A stretch of DNA of 64,000 bases, from assembly GCA_046331625.1 (NCBI GenBank), contig JAXLQL010000030.1:28831-92830 (forward strand), in the 5' to 3' direction. Position 1 is the stretch's first letter. Each line of letters starts with the position of its first letter. Shown here in pieces: positions 18,221 through 27,722 of the stretch. Position numbers and translations under genes: made by a program. The notes beneath the pieces were generated by a model that searched no databases, was not told where the DNA came from, and saw nothing but the letters and a program-made list of their open reading frames with translations. This DNA comes from JAXLQL01 sp046331625. Lineage in GTDB: Bacteria; Acidobacteriota; Terriglobia; Bryobacterales; Bryobacteraceae.

Positions 18221-19456
18221 TTGATCGACCAGCCGCACCCCATCGCCGGCCGTCACCGCGTGCTCGCTTTGCTCGCGGTGGGCACGATGATCAACTACCT
18301 GGACCGGACGGTGCTCGGCATCGCCGCGCCCCAACTCAGTGTGGCGCTCCAGCTTACGCCCTCAGCGCTCGGTGTGGTGTTCTCGGCGTTCGCGTGGAGC
18401 TATGCGGCGGCGCAGATTCCCGGAGGCTGGCTGCTTGACCGACTGGGCAATCGGCTTACGTACTTTCTTTCGGTGGTGACGTGGTCGGGGTTCACGCTGC
18501 TCCAGGGTTTCGCGCAAGGCATCGCATCGCTGCTCGCGTTCCGCCTCGGCTTGGGACTCGCCGAGGCGCCGTGCTTCCCAGCCAACAGCCGCATGGTGGC
18601 CGATTGGTTCCCGAAGTCCGAGCGCGCTCGCGCTACCGCGGTGTACACGGTGGGTGAGTATGTGGGGCTGGCGGCGTTCGGACCGCTCCTGTTCTGGATC
18701 CTGCATGGGTTCGGATGGCGAGCCATGTTCTGGGTGGTGGGCTTGGTGGGGATCGCGTTTAGCGCTGTGTGGTGGTGGCTCTATCGCGACCGCACTGGCG
18801 AAGCCGCGCGGACGCCGGTCTCCTGGAGCGGCGTGGGCCGCTTGCTGCGGGAGCGCTCGATCATCGGCGCGAGCCTGGGACAGTTCGGCGGCAACTCGAC
18901 GCTCGTGTTTTTCCTCACATGGTTTCCCACGTACCTCGCAAAGGAGCGCGGGCTCGATTGGATCCGCTCCGGCTTCTTCGCGATCCTGCCGTACTTGGCT
19001 GCGGCTTGTGGCGTGATGTTTGGCGGCTGGCTCTCGGATCGCCTGCTGCAAAAGGGCGCGAGCCCCACCCTCGCGCGCAAGCTTCCGGTGATCGCCGGGC
19101 TGCTCGGCGCGTCCACGATTCTGCTCGCGAACTTCGTCTCGAGCGATGCGGCCGTGATCGCGGTGATGTCGGTGGCGTTCTTCGCGCAAGGGATGACGGG
19201 CCTCGGCTGGACGGTGATCAGCGAGATCGCACCGCTTTCGATGATGGGCCTCGCGGGCGGAGTGTTCAACCTCGCGGCGAACCTGGCCGGCATCCTCACG
19301 CCGTTGGTGATTGGGTTGCTGCTCGACTCGACCGGGTCATTCTTCTGGGCGCTAGTCTATGTCGCGGCGATGGCGATGCTCGGGGCGTGTTCGTACGTGT
19401 TTGTGTTGGGGAAGGTGGAACGCATCGAGTCAGCCTCGTCATCAATGCCGAGCTAG
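18221..19456 (+). CDS. MFS transporter (anion:cation symporter / hexuronate-type)
   Basis: The 411-residue protein has about 12 membrane helices. The first helix HRVLALLAVGTMINYLDRTVLG is typical of the ACS subfamily (sugar acids and related organic anions), and the loop 2-3 motif appears as GGWLLDRLGNRLTY. WFPKSERARATAVY is the usual helix-4/5 segment. The TTG at 18221 sits right after the preceding TGA and a GAGGA sequence; ATG 18287 would remove part of helix 1. With the GMC dehydrogenase pair it suggests a small unit for oxidising and importing a sugar or sugar acid, though the substrate cannot be read from sequence. Confidence 0.85.
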   Translation: MIDQPHPIAGRHRVLALLAVGTMINYLDRTVLGIAAPQLSVALQLTPSALGVVFSAFAWSYAAAQIPGGWLLDRLGNRLTYFLSVVTWSGFTLLQGFAQGIASLLAFRLGLGLAEAPCFPANSRMVADWFPKSERARATAVYTVGEYVGLAAFGPLLFWILHGFGWRAMFWVVGLVGIAFSAVWWWLYRDRTGEAARTPVSWSGVGRLLRERSIIGASLGQFGGNSTLVFFLTWFPTYLAKERGLDWIRSGFFAILPYLAAACGVMFGGWLSDRLLQKGASPTLARKLPVIAGLLGASTILLANFVSSDAAVIAVMSVAFFAQGMTGLGWTVISEIAPLSMMGLAGGVFNLAANLAGILTPLVIGLLLDSTGSFFWALVYVAAMAMLGACSYVFVLGKVERIESASSSMPS

Positions 19457-19519
19457 AATCGGTGGAGGCTCGAGAGGTCCCCGCCGTGGGGCCTTGTCTG
19501 CCGCCGCGGGGGCAACGCG

Positions 19520-21964
19520 ATGGAATACATTGAGGTCGACTACAACCGGGATCTGGAGACCCTCGAAAAACTCCTCTCGGACGTGAAGCAGCCGGGCGAT
19601 TTTTTCGTCTCTGGAGTGCTGGAAATACCGATGCCACGGGTTGAGGTGCAAGGCGCGGGAACGCTTTCGTTCCCAGTGCCCGCCACCCAAATCGAGGCAT
19701 TGGTGAAGCAGGCGACTCAGGCGCCTTACGGCCGCGGCGAGGACACCATCGTCGATACCTCCGTGCGCAACGTCTGGCAGATCTCGCCCGCCGCCGTAAA
19801 GATCGGCGGCAAATCCTGGGCATCTACGTTCGAGAGCATCCTGTCCAAGGTGACTGCCGGACTCGGTTGCGGCACGAGCGTCTCCGCCGAGTTCTACAAG
19901 CTGTTGGTCTACGAACCCGGCGGATTCTTTCTGGCGCACCGCGATACCGAAAAGGCCGGCGGCATGTTCGGGACTCTCGTGCTGACGCTGCCATCGGCGT
20001 ATCGCGGCGGCGCCCTCCGGATCCGCCACGGCAGCCGCGAAGTCACGGTCGAGACCAACGCCGCTGAGCCCTCCGAGATTTCGTTCGCCGCGTTCTACGC
20101 CGATTGCGAACATGAGGCGTTACCGGTAATCGAAGGGAACCGCGTTTGCCTTGTCTACAACTTGATTCAGAAGCAGACGAAGGGCAAGGCTCGACCGCCC
20201 AAAGCCCCGGATTACGGGCCGGAAGTGGAGAAGATCGCAACCATCCTGCGCTCCTACTGGAAGTCGCCGGGCGCCCCTGATAAGCTGGCCTGGCTGCTCG
20301 AACACCAGTACAGCCCAGCGGGTCTTTCCTTCGCATCGCTGAAAGGCGCCGACGAGGCGCAATCCCGGGCTCTGGTTCGCGCGGCCGAACTCGCGGGGTG
20401 CTCCGCGCATCTTGCGGTGGTTCACATCGGCGAGAGTGGTGCCGCCGAACCCGATGGAGATTTCTACTATCACTCCCGCAGGTCGCGCTATGAGGCCGGC
20501 TACGATGACGGCGAAGGAGAGGACGACGAGCCTGAGGAAGAGGACGAGGACTTCAGCGCCGATACGGTCGACGATTCGTGGCAATACGTCGATGAGTGGC
20601 GCGACACCGAGGATCGAGCCGCCGGGTTCGGGCGAATTCCGCTCAAATCGGGCGAATTGCTCCCCGCCGGCGCGCTCGATGAAGAACCTCCCGATGAAAA
20701 GCGCCTGACAGAAGCCTCCGGCAACGAAGGAGCGTCCTACGAGCGGTCCTATCATCGGGCAGTGCTCGTGCTCTGGCCCAAGAACCGAATTATCGATGTT
20801 TTGTTGCAAGGCGGCACCACTGCTTGCTTGCCGCATTTGGAGCGGCTGGTGGCGGGCGGCGAGAGTGTCCGTTCGGCTGCGGTCGCGGCCGCCCGGCGAA
20901 TCGTCGAGGCATGGCCCGTTGCCAAGGATAGTCCGTACTTGTTCGACGATTACTCGGATATCGTCACTACACCGGAGCATTCCGGCCGAGCCAGCATGAT
21001 TGGCGCGCTCGTCGATCTCGAGGCCTCATCCTTGCTCGAGCAGTTCATCCGCGATGTGCTGATGTCCGCCTACGATGGTTCGGAAAACGCGGGCTTGGCT
21101 CGGGCGCCGGCCGTACTCGGAGACAAGAAAGCCCGGGCCGTTTTGTCCGCACTCGTGGAAGCGCGGATGCCGAAACGGCCGGCCGAGTGCGTGGATCTGT
21201 TGCTCACTCTTGCCCGCAACGAAGCATCCGATGGCGTACGGCAGGTCGCGAAAGCCGCCGTAGCCGGCCTCGACGGCATCGCCGCGCCCGTCTCCCGGCG
21301 CAGTGCCTTTCAATGGTGGGATGAGAAAGAGGGCGCAAAACCGCGGCATCAGGATCCGGAGTTCATCGAGAATTTGTTTTCCGCACTCCACCATTTCGAA
21401 GACCGGACCCTGTGCGATGCCGCGGCGCGCAGCATTTCCGCGAACCCGAAAGTTTTCGATCCGGTAACCACGGTGGTTCCGGCAATCGAACGCATCCGCG
21501 CCGAAAAGGATCGCCTGTCGCCGGCTGTGGACAGCGGTCTGCTGAGTCTCTGGACAAGCGCGGCGGAGTTTCTGCTGCTGCGGAGCGAGGTTCCTCCGGA
21601 GCCGCCTCCGGACTGGCGCTTGGAGGCGAAGCTCTCCTGCAAGTGCGCCGACTGTCGCGAGCTCGAGGCCTTTGCTCGCGACCGTGGCGACAAGGTGCAT
21701 CGTTTTCGTGTGAACAAGGAACGCCGCAGACACCTCCACGGCGTGATCACGCAATACAAGCTCGATATGACCCACGTCACGGAGCGCAAAGGCTCTCCGC
21801 AAACGTTGGTCTGCACCAAAGACCGCCGGACTTTTCAGACACGCTTGCAGGAGTACCAGAATGACCTCGCCGCCATGGGTACGCTCGTGAAGATGGCGAG
21901 CCGGTCCGCTCCAACTGCTCTACTGAAGAGAATGGAGGCCGCGATACGGGCGGGCGAAGTTTGA
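19520..21964 (+). CDS. 2OG-Fe(II) oxygenase with long C-terminal extension (814 aa)
   Basis: Residues about 105-215 form a prolyl-hydroxylase-type double-stranded beta-helix. The iron ligands are His140 and Asp142 (AHRDTEK) and His198 (CEHEALP), with 2-oxoglutarate-binding Arg208 (GNRVCLVYN). A very acidic linker follows (about 330-355). The remaining ~450 residues are mainly helical repeats, ending in SCKCADCRELEAF (about residues 705-717), a possible Zn site, and a basic tail. Similar long architectures are known to me from fungal proteins. Substrate unknown; protein hydroxylation is a guess. The stop overlaps the next gene. There is no signal peptide, so it is cytoplasmic. Confidence 0.8.
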   Translation: MEYIEVDYNRDLETLEKLLSDVKQPGDFFVSGVLEIPMPRVEVQGAGTLSFPVPATQIEALVKQATQAPYGRGEDTIVDTSVRNVWQISPAAVKIGGKSWASTFESILSKVTAGLGCGTSVSAEFYKLLVYEPGGFFLAHRDTEKAGGMFGTLVLTLPSAYRGGALRIRHGSREVTVETNAAEPSEISFAAFYADCEHEALPVIEGNRVCLVYNLIQKQTKGKARPPKAPDYGPEVEKIATILRSYWKSPGAPDKLAWLLEHQYSPAGLSFASLKGADEAQSRALVRAAELAGCSAHLAVVHIGESGAAEPDGDFYYHSRRSRYEAGYDDGEGEDDEPEEEDEDFSADTVDDSWQYVDEWRDTEDRAAGFGRIPLKSGELLPAGALDEEPPDEKRLTEASGNEGASYERSYHRAVLVLWPKNRIIDVLLQGGTTACLPHLERLVAGGESVRSAAVAAARRIVEAWPVAKDSPYLFDDYSDIVTTPEHSGRASMIGALVDLEASSLLEQFIRDVLMSAYDGSENAGLARAPAVLGDKKARAVLSALVEARMPKRPAECVDLLLTLARNEASDGVRQVAKAAVAGLDGIAAPVSRRSAFQWWDEKEGAKPRHQDPEFIENLFSALHHFEDRTLCDAAARSISANPKVFDPVTTVVPAIERIRAEKDRLSPAVDSGLLSLWTSAAEFLLLRSEVPPEPPPDWRLEAKLSCKCADCRELEAFARDRGDKVHRFRVNKERRRHLHGVITQYKLDMTHVTERKGSPQTLVCTKDRRTFQTRLQEYQNDLAAMGTLVKMASRSAPTALLKRMEAAIRAGEV

Positions 21965-22863
21965 CGCAGCGCAAGACCACGCGAAAGCGTTTCTCCACTT
22001 CGACCGTGGCCGGTGATGAGTTCGTTCCATGGCTCGCCGCAACGGGTGAACTGGCGTACTCGCCCGAGTCGCCGCCGGAACGCGACTACTTTTTTCAATA
22101 CTCTTGGGTGGTCCCCGGAGTGTTGGTTGACGCAGAGCACAGGCGGCGTCACCACTGGTTCGGCGAGAGCAGAAAAGACGACCGCAAGGTGCAACTGCTC
22201 TTCCGGTTCTGGAATCGTGCCCGGCGCGGCGAGCGCGACGCGTTGTACTTGGCGAACGGAACAGCGCGTCCAGGCGCCGTCACCGCGCCGATAGCGGCAT
22301 ACCGCCACACAGGGATCGATAAGTATGGCGGAAACGAGCAACGGCTCATCATGCTGCAGCACGGCAGTTATTACATCGGCGACCCCGATGGCCAACCCTC
22401 GATCGATCGCGGCGAAGCCGTGCTCTACAGAGGAGTCAAGTCCGCGGCAACGTACATGCTCTACAGGCTCACCACTCCGGACGTGCGCAAGCGGCTGCTG
22501 GAAATCCATGCCCGAACCTTGGCGGATTCGGTCGACTCGTTCAACGCCGTCCACTGTAACCTGAGGCGATGTGAGACGGGGATGTTCAACGATGGGAGCT
22601 TCGTCTTCGACGACCATTGCCGGGAAGCGGGACTCGATCCGAAGAACCCTGAAATTCGATCGATCCTCTATTCCGGATACGCGCTCGAAGAATGGTGCGC
22701 CTGGCGCAAGTTCGGACCCAACTACGTGAAGTTTCGAACGCCGCTGACAAACCTCCGCATCACCACTTTCGTCTGCGGCGAAACCGAGGTCAAAGTGGTC
22801 GACCCGAACGAGCTCCACGTCACTGAAGCAATTGGCTGCACGGTGCGCGAAGTCCAAGTTTGA
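21961..22863 (+). CDS. Unknown protein with ADP-ribosyltransferase-like motifs
   Basis: The 300-residue protein does not match a family I can name with certainty. Two features resemble the ADP-ribosyltransferase (R-S-E) fold: Arg157 in AVLYRGV, and Glu274/Glu276 in CGETEVKVVDPNELHV, an E-x-E followed by the usual terminal beta strand 24 residues from the C-terminus. No clear S-T-S motif is present at the expected place; ITTF (about 267-270) is too close to the E-x-E. The TTG start lies inside the stop of the oxygenase gene (TTTGA), so the two are translated as a coupled pair. There is no signal peptide or membrane helix. If the call is right, the pair would combine two protein-modifying enzymes. 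Confidence 0.5.
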   Translation: MTQRKTTRKRFSTSTVAGDEFVPWLAATGELAYSPESPPERDYFFQYSWVVPGVLVDAEHRRRHHWFGESRKDDRKVQLLFRFWNRARRGERDALYLANGTARPGAVTAPIAAYRHTGIDKYGGNEQRLIMLQHGSYYIGDPDGQPSIDRGEAVLYRGVKSAATYMLYRLTTPDVRKRLLEIHARTLADSVDSFNAVHCNLRRCETGMFNDGSFVFDDHCREAGLDPKNPEIRSILYSGYALEEWCAWRKFGPNYVKFRTPLTNLRITTFVCGETEVKVVDPNELHVTEAIGCTVREVQV

Positions 22864-22890
22864 CTGGGTCGCCCGCTATCCTGATCTGAG

Positions 22891-23406
22891 ATGAACCCGC
22901 TAGGTCTCGAGCTCACCGTTCTCACGGCCATGATCGCCCCCGCCGTGCTGATCTCGGCTTGCGGACCACTCCTGCTCTCCACCACCATCCGCTTCGGCCG
23001 CGTGGTGGATCGCGTGCGCGTGCTCTCCGCTCTGGTGGAAGATCTCGCCCACGGCCGTGCCGCGCAGGAGCACGCCGAAGAGAAGATCTCTCTCTACTTC
23101 GATCAACTGGATGCGCAGTCTGAACGGGCGCGGTTGCTGCAGCGGGCTCTGCGGAGCATCTATTCCGCGCTCGGCATGTTCATCGCCGCCAGCCTCACTA
23201 TCGGACTGCTTGCCGTCGCGGCACGGCGCCTCGATTGGATTCCCGTGGTGATCGGCCTCTCCGGCACTATCTTCCTCTTCTACGGCGCCGTCTTGCTGAT
23301 CCACGAATCGCGGCTGGGCTACGAGTCCATGACGCATGAACTCGACGTGATGCGCAAGCTGGTGCATCGGCAGTTGCCGGCGCAGATGCGCGAGCTGAAG
23401 CAGTAA
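22891..23406 (+). CDS. DUF2721 membrane protein
   Basis: The 171-residue protein has three membrane segments: about 8-30 (LTVLTAMIAPAVLISACGPLL), then a cytoplasmic helical stretch, then 90-107 and 115-135. Residues 26-40 (LLLSTTIRFGRVVDR) carry the N-R-x-R-x-V-like DUF2721 signature in modified form. Function unknown; these proteins are widely distributed, usually single copy and often monocistronic. It follows the ART-like gene by 27 bases and could share its transcript. Its stop is one base away from the convergent stop of the RND pump. Confidence 0.75.
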   Translation: MNPLGLELTVLTAMIAPAVLISACGPLLLSTTIRFGRVVDRVRVLSALVEDLAHGRAAQEHAEEKISLYFDQLDAQSERARLLQRALRSIYSALGMFIAASLTIGLLAVAARRLDWIPVVIGLSGTIFLFYGAVLLIHESRLGYESMTHELDVMRKLVHRQLPAQMRELKQ

Positions 23407-23407
23407 C

Positions 23408-26400
23408 TCATATGCCCGCTTCGTCGCGAACCCTGGGCTTGAACCAAGGATAAAGCGCAAGCGGCAGAAGCAGGCGTGAGCAGCGTGCTGGTTCGAGGCC
23501 GCCCATCACCACCGACGCCAGCGGACGCTGCACTTCGGATCCGGTAGAAGTGGACAGCGCCATGGGCAGGAATCCGAGGCTCGCCACCAGTGCGGTCATC
23601 AGCACCGGACGCAACCTCTGCGACGCTCCCCGATGTACGGCTTCGTCGAGCGGCATGCCGGCTTGGTAGAGCCGGTTCACGGAACTCACCAGCACGATTC
23701 CGTTCAACACCGCGACGCCGAACAACGCAATGAATCCGACTGAAGCCGAGAGGTTGAGGTTGAGCTGCCGCGCCCACAACGCGGCGATCCCGCCCACCAA
23801 CGCGAACGGAACGTTGAGCAGGATCAGCAGCGCTTGCCGGATGCTGTGGAACGTGGCAAACAGGATTCCGAAAATGATGGTGGCCGTGAGCGGCAGCACC
23901 AGCATCAGCCGCTTCTGCGCGCGCTCTTGATTTTCGAATTGCCCGCCGTAGTCGATCCAATAGCCGGGCGGCAGCTTCACTTGCGACTCCATGCGCCGCT
24001 GCACTTCGGCGACGAACGAGCCGAGATCGCGGCCGCGAACATTGGCCTGCACCACGATGCGCCGCTGGCCGTTCTCGCGATTGATCACTTCGGGTCCGCG
24101 AGTCACGCGCACTTTGGCGATCTGCCCCAGGCGAACGGTCTCGCCGCCGGGCGCGGTGAGAAGCAGGTCGCGAATGGCGTCGAGATCGCGGCGGTAGCGG
24201 TCCGGCAGGCGCAGCACGATATCGAATCGGCGCTGATTGTCGATCAGCGTCGAGACGTCTTTGCCGCCTACCACCACTTCCATGAGATCGCGCACGTCGG
24301 CGATGTTGAGGCCATAGCGGGCGAGCGCGGCGCGGTCCGGCTCGATCATGAGCTCGGCAACGCCCGAAATCACTTCCATCTGCGCATCGGCCGCGCCCGG
24401 AGTCGACGAAACGACGCGCAGGCTCCGCTCGGCCATCTGTTCGAGCACGCGCGGATCGTCGCCGAAAATCTTCACCGCGAGGTCGGCCTTGACGCCCGAG
24501 ACAACCTCGTCGAGCCGCATCGCCATCGGTTGTGTGAAGCTGAACGCCATGCCGGTGATCGGCTGCAGCGCCTTGTCCATCGCCTCGATCAACTCTTCTT
24601 TCGTGTGGAAGCGGGTCCACTGATCCTTGTGCTTGAGCAGCACGTACACGTCGCCCTGATAGATGCCCATCGCCTCGGTGGCGAGATCCGGCCGGCCGAT
24701 CTTGGTGACGATGCTCGACACTTCCGGAAACGCCATCAGCGTCTGCTCCACGCGCTGGCTCATGGCCACGCTCTCGGTGAGCGAGATCCCGGGCAGCTTG
24801 CGGCTCTCGATGAGAATCGAGCCTTCGTCGAGCTTCGGCATGAACTCGGTTCCGATGAAGCCCAGAGACCCGAGCGCCACCGTCACGCAAACCACGCCTG
24901 CGAGCACGGCCATGATGCGGTGGCGAATCACCAGTGACAAGGCTGAATCGTAGATGCCCTGCAGGAATTCGAACCACCGGCTCCCGTGCTCCTTCATCGG
25001 CTTCCGCAAGGCCACCGTGGTGGCGGCGGGCACGGCGAACAAAGCCAGCAACAGCGACCCCACCAGCGCCGAGCATACCGTGATCGCCATCGGCCGGAAC
25101 ATGCGCCCCTCGAGCCCTTCCAGCAGAAAAATCGGCAGGTACACAGCCACGATGATCGCTACGCCGAATAGGATCGGACGGGCTACTTCATGCGCCGCTT
25201 CGCGAATCCGCCGGGCCGCGTCAAACGGACCGTCCTCCTGGTGCGAGAGCCGCCGCACGGCGTTCTCCATCATCACCACCGCGCCGTCCACGATCATGCC
25301 GAAGTCCACCGCGCCGAGGCTCATCAGGTTCGCCGTCACGCCGAACGCGCGCATGCCGATGAAGCCCGCCAGCATCGATACCGGAATGACACTCGCCACG
25401 ATCAGCCCCGCGCGCACATTGCCGAGGAACACCATCAGGATGACCACCACCAGCAGGCCGCCTTCGAGCAGGTTGTTGCGCACCGTGCGGATCGTGGCGT
25501 CGATCACGTCTGACTGATCGTAGAAAGGCTCCACCTTCACGCCGCTGGGCAGACGCAGCGCGGCGAGCTTCACCTTCACGCGGTCGAGGACGCGCTTGCC
25601 GTTCTCGCCCTTGAGCATGATCGTCATGCCGGAAACAGTCTCGCCCTTGCCATCCCGCGACACCGCGCCTTGCCGCGGCATCGGGCGGAGCTTCACTTCC
25701 GCTACGTCGCGCAACAACACGGGCGTGCCTTGGCGAGCCAACACAACAACGCGTTCGATGTCCGGAATCTCGCGCAGCCGCCCCAAACCGCGCACGGTGT
25801 ACTGCTCCGAACCGTGCTCGATGAAGCCGCCGCCGAAGTTCTCGTTGTTGTCGCGGACCCGTTCGTACAAATCGCGCAGCGTGAGGTTGTAGCGCTTCAA
25901 CGCCATCGGATCGGCTTCGATGTGATATTGCCGCGTTTCGCCGCCCCACGTGTTCACTTCGTTGATGCCCGGCACCGTGCGCAACTGGTTCTTGATCTGC
26001 CACTCCTGGAGCGTCTTCATCTCCATCGCCGACAGCGGACCAGCGAGCGTGTACTGGTAAATCTCGCCGAACGCGGTGGCCACCGGACCGAGCGACGGCT
26101 TCACCGCCTCCGGCAGCCTGCTCCGCACCTCCTGGATGCGCTCGTTGATGAGCTGCCGTGCAAAGTAGGTGTTGACCGAATCCTCGAACACGATGGTGAC
26201 CATCGACAGCCCGAGCTTCGAGATGGACCGGATGCCTTCGTTTCGCGGCAGCCCCATCACCGACGTTTCGATCGGATAGGTGACCAGCATCTCCACCTCG
26301 GCCGGGCTCATCGACGGGCACTCGGTGATCACGGTCACCTGGTTATTGGTCAGATCGGGAAACGCGTCGATCGGAATATCGAGCAGCGCGAAGGTTCCGT

Positions 26401-26476
26401 AGCCGATCAGCGCGGCAACGGCGAGAAGCACGGCGAAGCGGTTGTCGAGCGCCGCATCGATCAAGCGAGCCAGCAT
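23408..26476 (-). CDS. Heavy-metal efflux RND transporter, inner-membrane pump (CusA/CzcA family)
   Basis: The 1022-residue protein is the normal length for HME-type RND pumps, which use the proton gradient to export divalent or monovalent metal ions. I start it at ATG 26476, which gives the family N-terminus MLARLIDAALDNRFAVLL, ten bases after the stop of the adaptor gene. The HME signature in TM4 is DFGMIVDGAVVMMEN. Other typical stretches are FPDLTNNQVTVITECP, GINEVNTWGGETRQYHIE, and EDVNTYFARQL in the variant form EDSVNTYFARQL. Metal specificity cannot be assigned. It is the last gene of a three-gene operon transcribed from about 28.9 kb. Confidence 0.93.
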   Translation of the reverse strand: MLARLIDAALDNRFAVLLAVAALIGYGTFALLDIPIDAFPDLTNNQVTVITECPSMSPAEVEMLVTYPIETSVMGLPRNEGIRSISKLGLSMVTIVFEDSVNTYFARQLINERIQEVRSRLPEAVKPSLGPVATAFGEIYQYTLAGPLSAMEMKTLQEWQIKNQLRTVPGINEVNTWGGETRQYHIEADPMALKRYNLTLRDLYERVRDNNENFGGGFIEHGSEQYTVRGLGRLREIPDIERVVVLARQGTPVLLRDVAEVKLRPMPRQGAVSRDGKGETVSGMTIMLKGENGKRVLDRVKVKLAALRLPSGVKVEPFYDQSDVIDATIRTVRNNLLEGGLLVVVILMVFLGNVRAGLIVASVIPVSMLAGFIGMRAFGVTANLMSLGAVDFGMIVDGAVVMMENAVRRLSHQEDGPFDAARRIREAAHEVARPILFGVAIIVAVYLPIFLLEGLEGRMFRPMAITVCSALVGSLLLALFAVPAATTVALRKPMKEHGSRWFEFLQGIYDSALSLVIRHRIMAVLAGVVCVTVALGSLGFIGTEFMPKLDEGSILIESRKLPGISLTESVAMSQRVEQTLMAFPEVSSIVTKIGRPDLATEAMGIYQGDVYVLLKHKDQWTRFHTKEELIEAMDKALQPITGMAFSFTQPMAMRLDEVVSGVKADLAVKIFGDDPRVLEQMAERSLRVVSSTPGAADAQMEVISGVAELMIEPDRAALARYGLNIADVRDLMEVVVGGKDVSTLIDNQRRFDIVLRLPDRYRRDLDAIRDLLLTAPGGETVRLGQIAKVRVTRGPEVINRENGQRRIVVQANVRGRDLGSFVAEVQRRMESQVKLPPGYWIDYGGQFENQERAQKRLMLVLPLTATIIFGILFATFHSIRQALLILLNVPFALVGGIAALWARQLNLNLSASVGFIALFGVAVLNGIVLVSSVNRLYQAGMPLDEAVHRGASQRLRPVLMTALVASLGFLPMALSTSTGSEVQRPLASVVMGGLEPARCSRLLLPLALYPWFKPRVRDEAGI

Positions 26477-26486
26477 CGAGGGTCTC

Positions 26487-27722
26487 TCATTCCTCCGCGA
26501 GCGCGCTCTTGAGCAAGGCTGATTTGAGTGCGAAGGCTCCACGCGTCACCACCTCATCGCCTTCCTTGAGTCCATGTACGATCTCGAGCGCGCCTCCGGA
26601 ACTGCGTCCGGTCTCCACCGTCACCGCCTCGAAGGCGCCACTCCCGCGGCGCACGAACAGCACGGGAGCGCCCTTCACTTCTTGCAGCGCGGTTTCCTGC
26701 ACGAACATTGCGGCCCGCTGCCCGGGCAGGCTGAGCGCGGCCTCGGCGTACATCTCCGGCTTCAAGAGTCCGTTGGTGTTCTGGAGCTCGATGCGCGCCT
26801 GGATGGTCCGCGTTGCCGGGTCGAGTTGATCGCCCAGCCGCGAGATGCGTCCGGTGAATGTGCGGCCGGAGTGCGCCTGCACCGTTACACTGGCGGGCAT
26901 CCCGATCCGCAACTGCGGAAAATGCTCTTCACCCACGGCGGCGATCATCCACAACGTGCCCAGGTCGGCGATCACGAACGCCTCGCCGCCCGGCTGCACC
27001 ACGCTTCCTTCGGTCACGTTGCGTTGCAGAACCACGCCTCCGGCCCCGGGTGGAACCTTGATGGTAATGAAGTCCTCGTCGCCATGTTCGGCTCCGGCAT
27101 GATGCTCGGGCTCGTCCAACTGCACACCGAGGAAATCGATCAGGTGCGTCTTGGTGCGCGTCAACTCGATCTCGGCCTGCTCGATCAGTGCGCGCGTGTT
27201 CTTCAGTTCGAACTCGGCATGCTCCACTTGTTCGAGAGACGCGGCCTTGAGTTCGTAAAGCTTCTTGGCTCGATCGCGCACGCGCAGCGCTTGCTCCTCA
27301 GTGGCCTTCAAGCGAGCCACTTCCTTCTGCGCCTTCTGATAAGAGGCACGGCCTTCGTGGACATCGTGGCTATGCATGGCGGCGAGCACTTGGCCCGCGG
27401 CAACGTGATCGCCGATATTCACCCGGACCTTGACGATGCGCCCGTCGGTCATCGCGCCTACCTTCCAAGTGCGCTCTTCGTTCACCACGATGCGGCCCGT
27501 GGTGCGGATGGTCTCGGGCACCGATCGAATTGTCACCGCTTCACTCGAGATCCCCGCCTGCTTTTGCGCTGCCGCGTCGAGCTTCACTTCGCTTGACGAG
27601 CCTTCGCTTTTGGGCGGAGCAGCTTCCTTCGGCGGAGCAGTCGCCTCCACCGATCCAGTCGGCTTGGAGCCGCACGACCACAAGGCAATCAGAGAAGCCA
27701 GAGCAACGAACGTCGTCTTCAC
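26487..27722 (-). CDS. RND efflux membrane-fusion (adaptor) lipoprotein, CusB/CzcB type
   Basis: The 411-residue protein has a lipoprotein signal with lipobox LWSC (Cys17), then a short Pro/Lys-rich spacer. Barrel-sandwich halves flank a coiled-coil hairpin (about 130-195), followed by beta-barrel and membrane-proximal domains ending in HGLKEGDEVVTRGAFALKS. A His-rich segment, EPEHHAGAEHGDED (about 207-220), lies where the adaptor could bind metal. The GTG start overlaps the stop of the outer-membrane factor gene (GTGA). It links the inner-membrane pump to the outer-membrane channel. Confidence 0.92.
   Translation of the reverse strand: MKTTFVALASLIALWSCGSKPTGSVEATAPPKEAAPPKSEGSSSEVKLDAAAQKQAGISSEAVTIRSVPETIRTTGRIVVNEERTWKVGAMTDGRIVKVRVNIGDHVAAGQVLAAMHSHDVHEGRASYQKAQKEVARLKATEEQALRVRDRAKKLYELKAASLEQVEHAEFELKNTRALIEQAEIELTRTKTHLIDFLGVQLDEPEHHAGAEHGDEDFITIKVPPGAGGVVLQRNVTEGSVVQPGGEAFVIADLGTLWMIAAVGEEHFPQLRIGMPASVTVQAHSGRTFTGRISRLGDQLDPATRTIQARIELQNTNGLLKPEMYAEAALSLPGQRAAMFVQETALQEVKGAPVLFVRRGSGAFEAVTVETGRSSGGALEIVHGLKEGDEVVTRGAFALKSALLKSALAEE

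Noticed and set aside
23319..25076. 585-codon minus-strand frame overlapping the RND pump
   Set aside because: It overlaps the pump in another frame on the same strand. The pump has clear family motifs throughout, while this frame is Arg/Gly/His-rich and shapeless.
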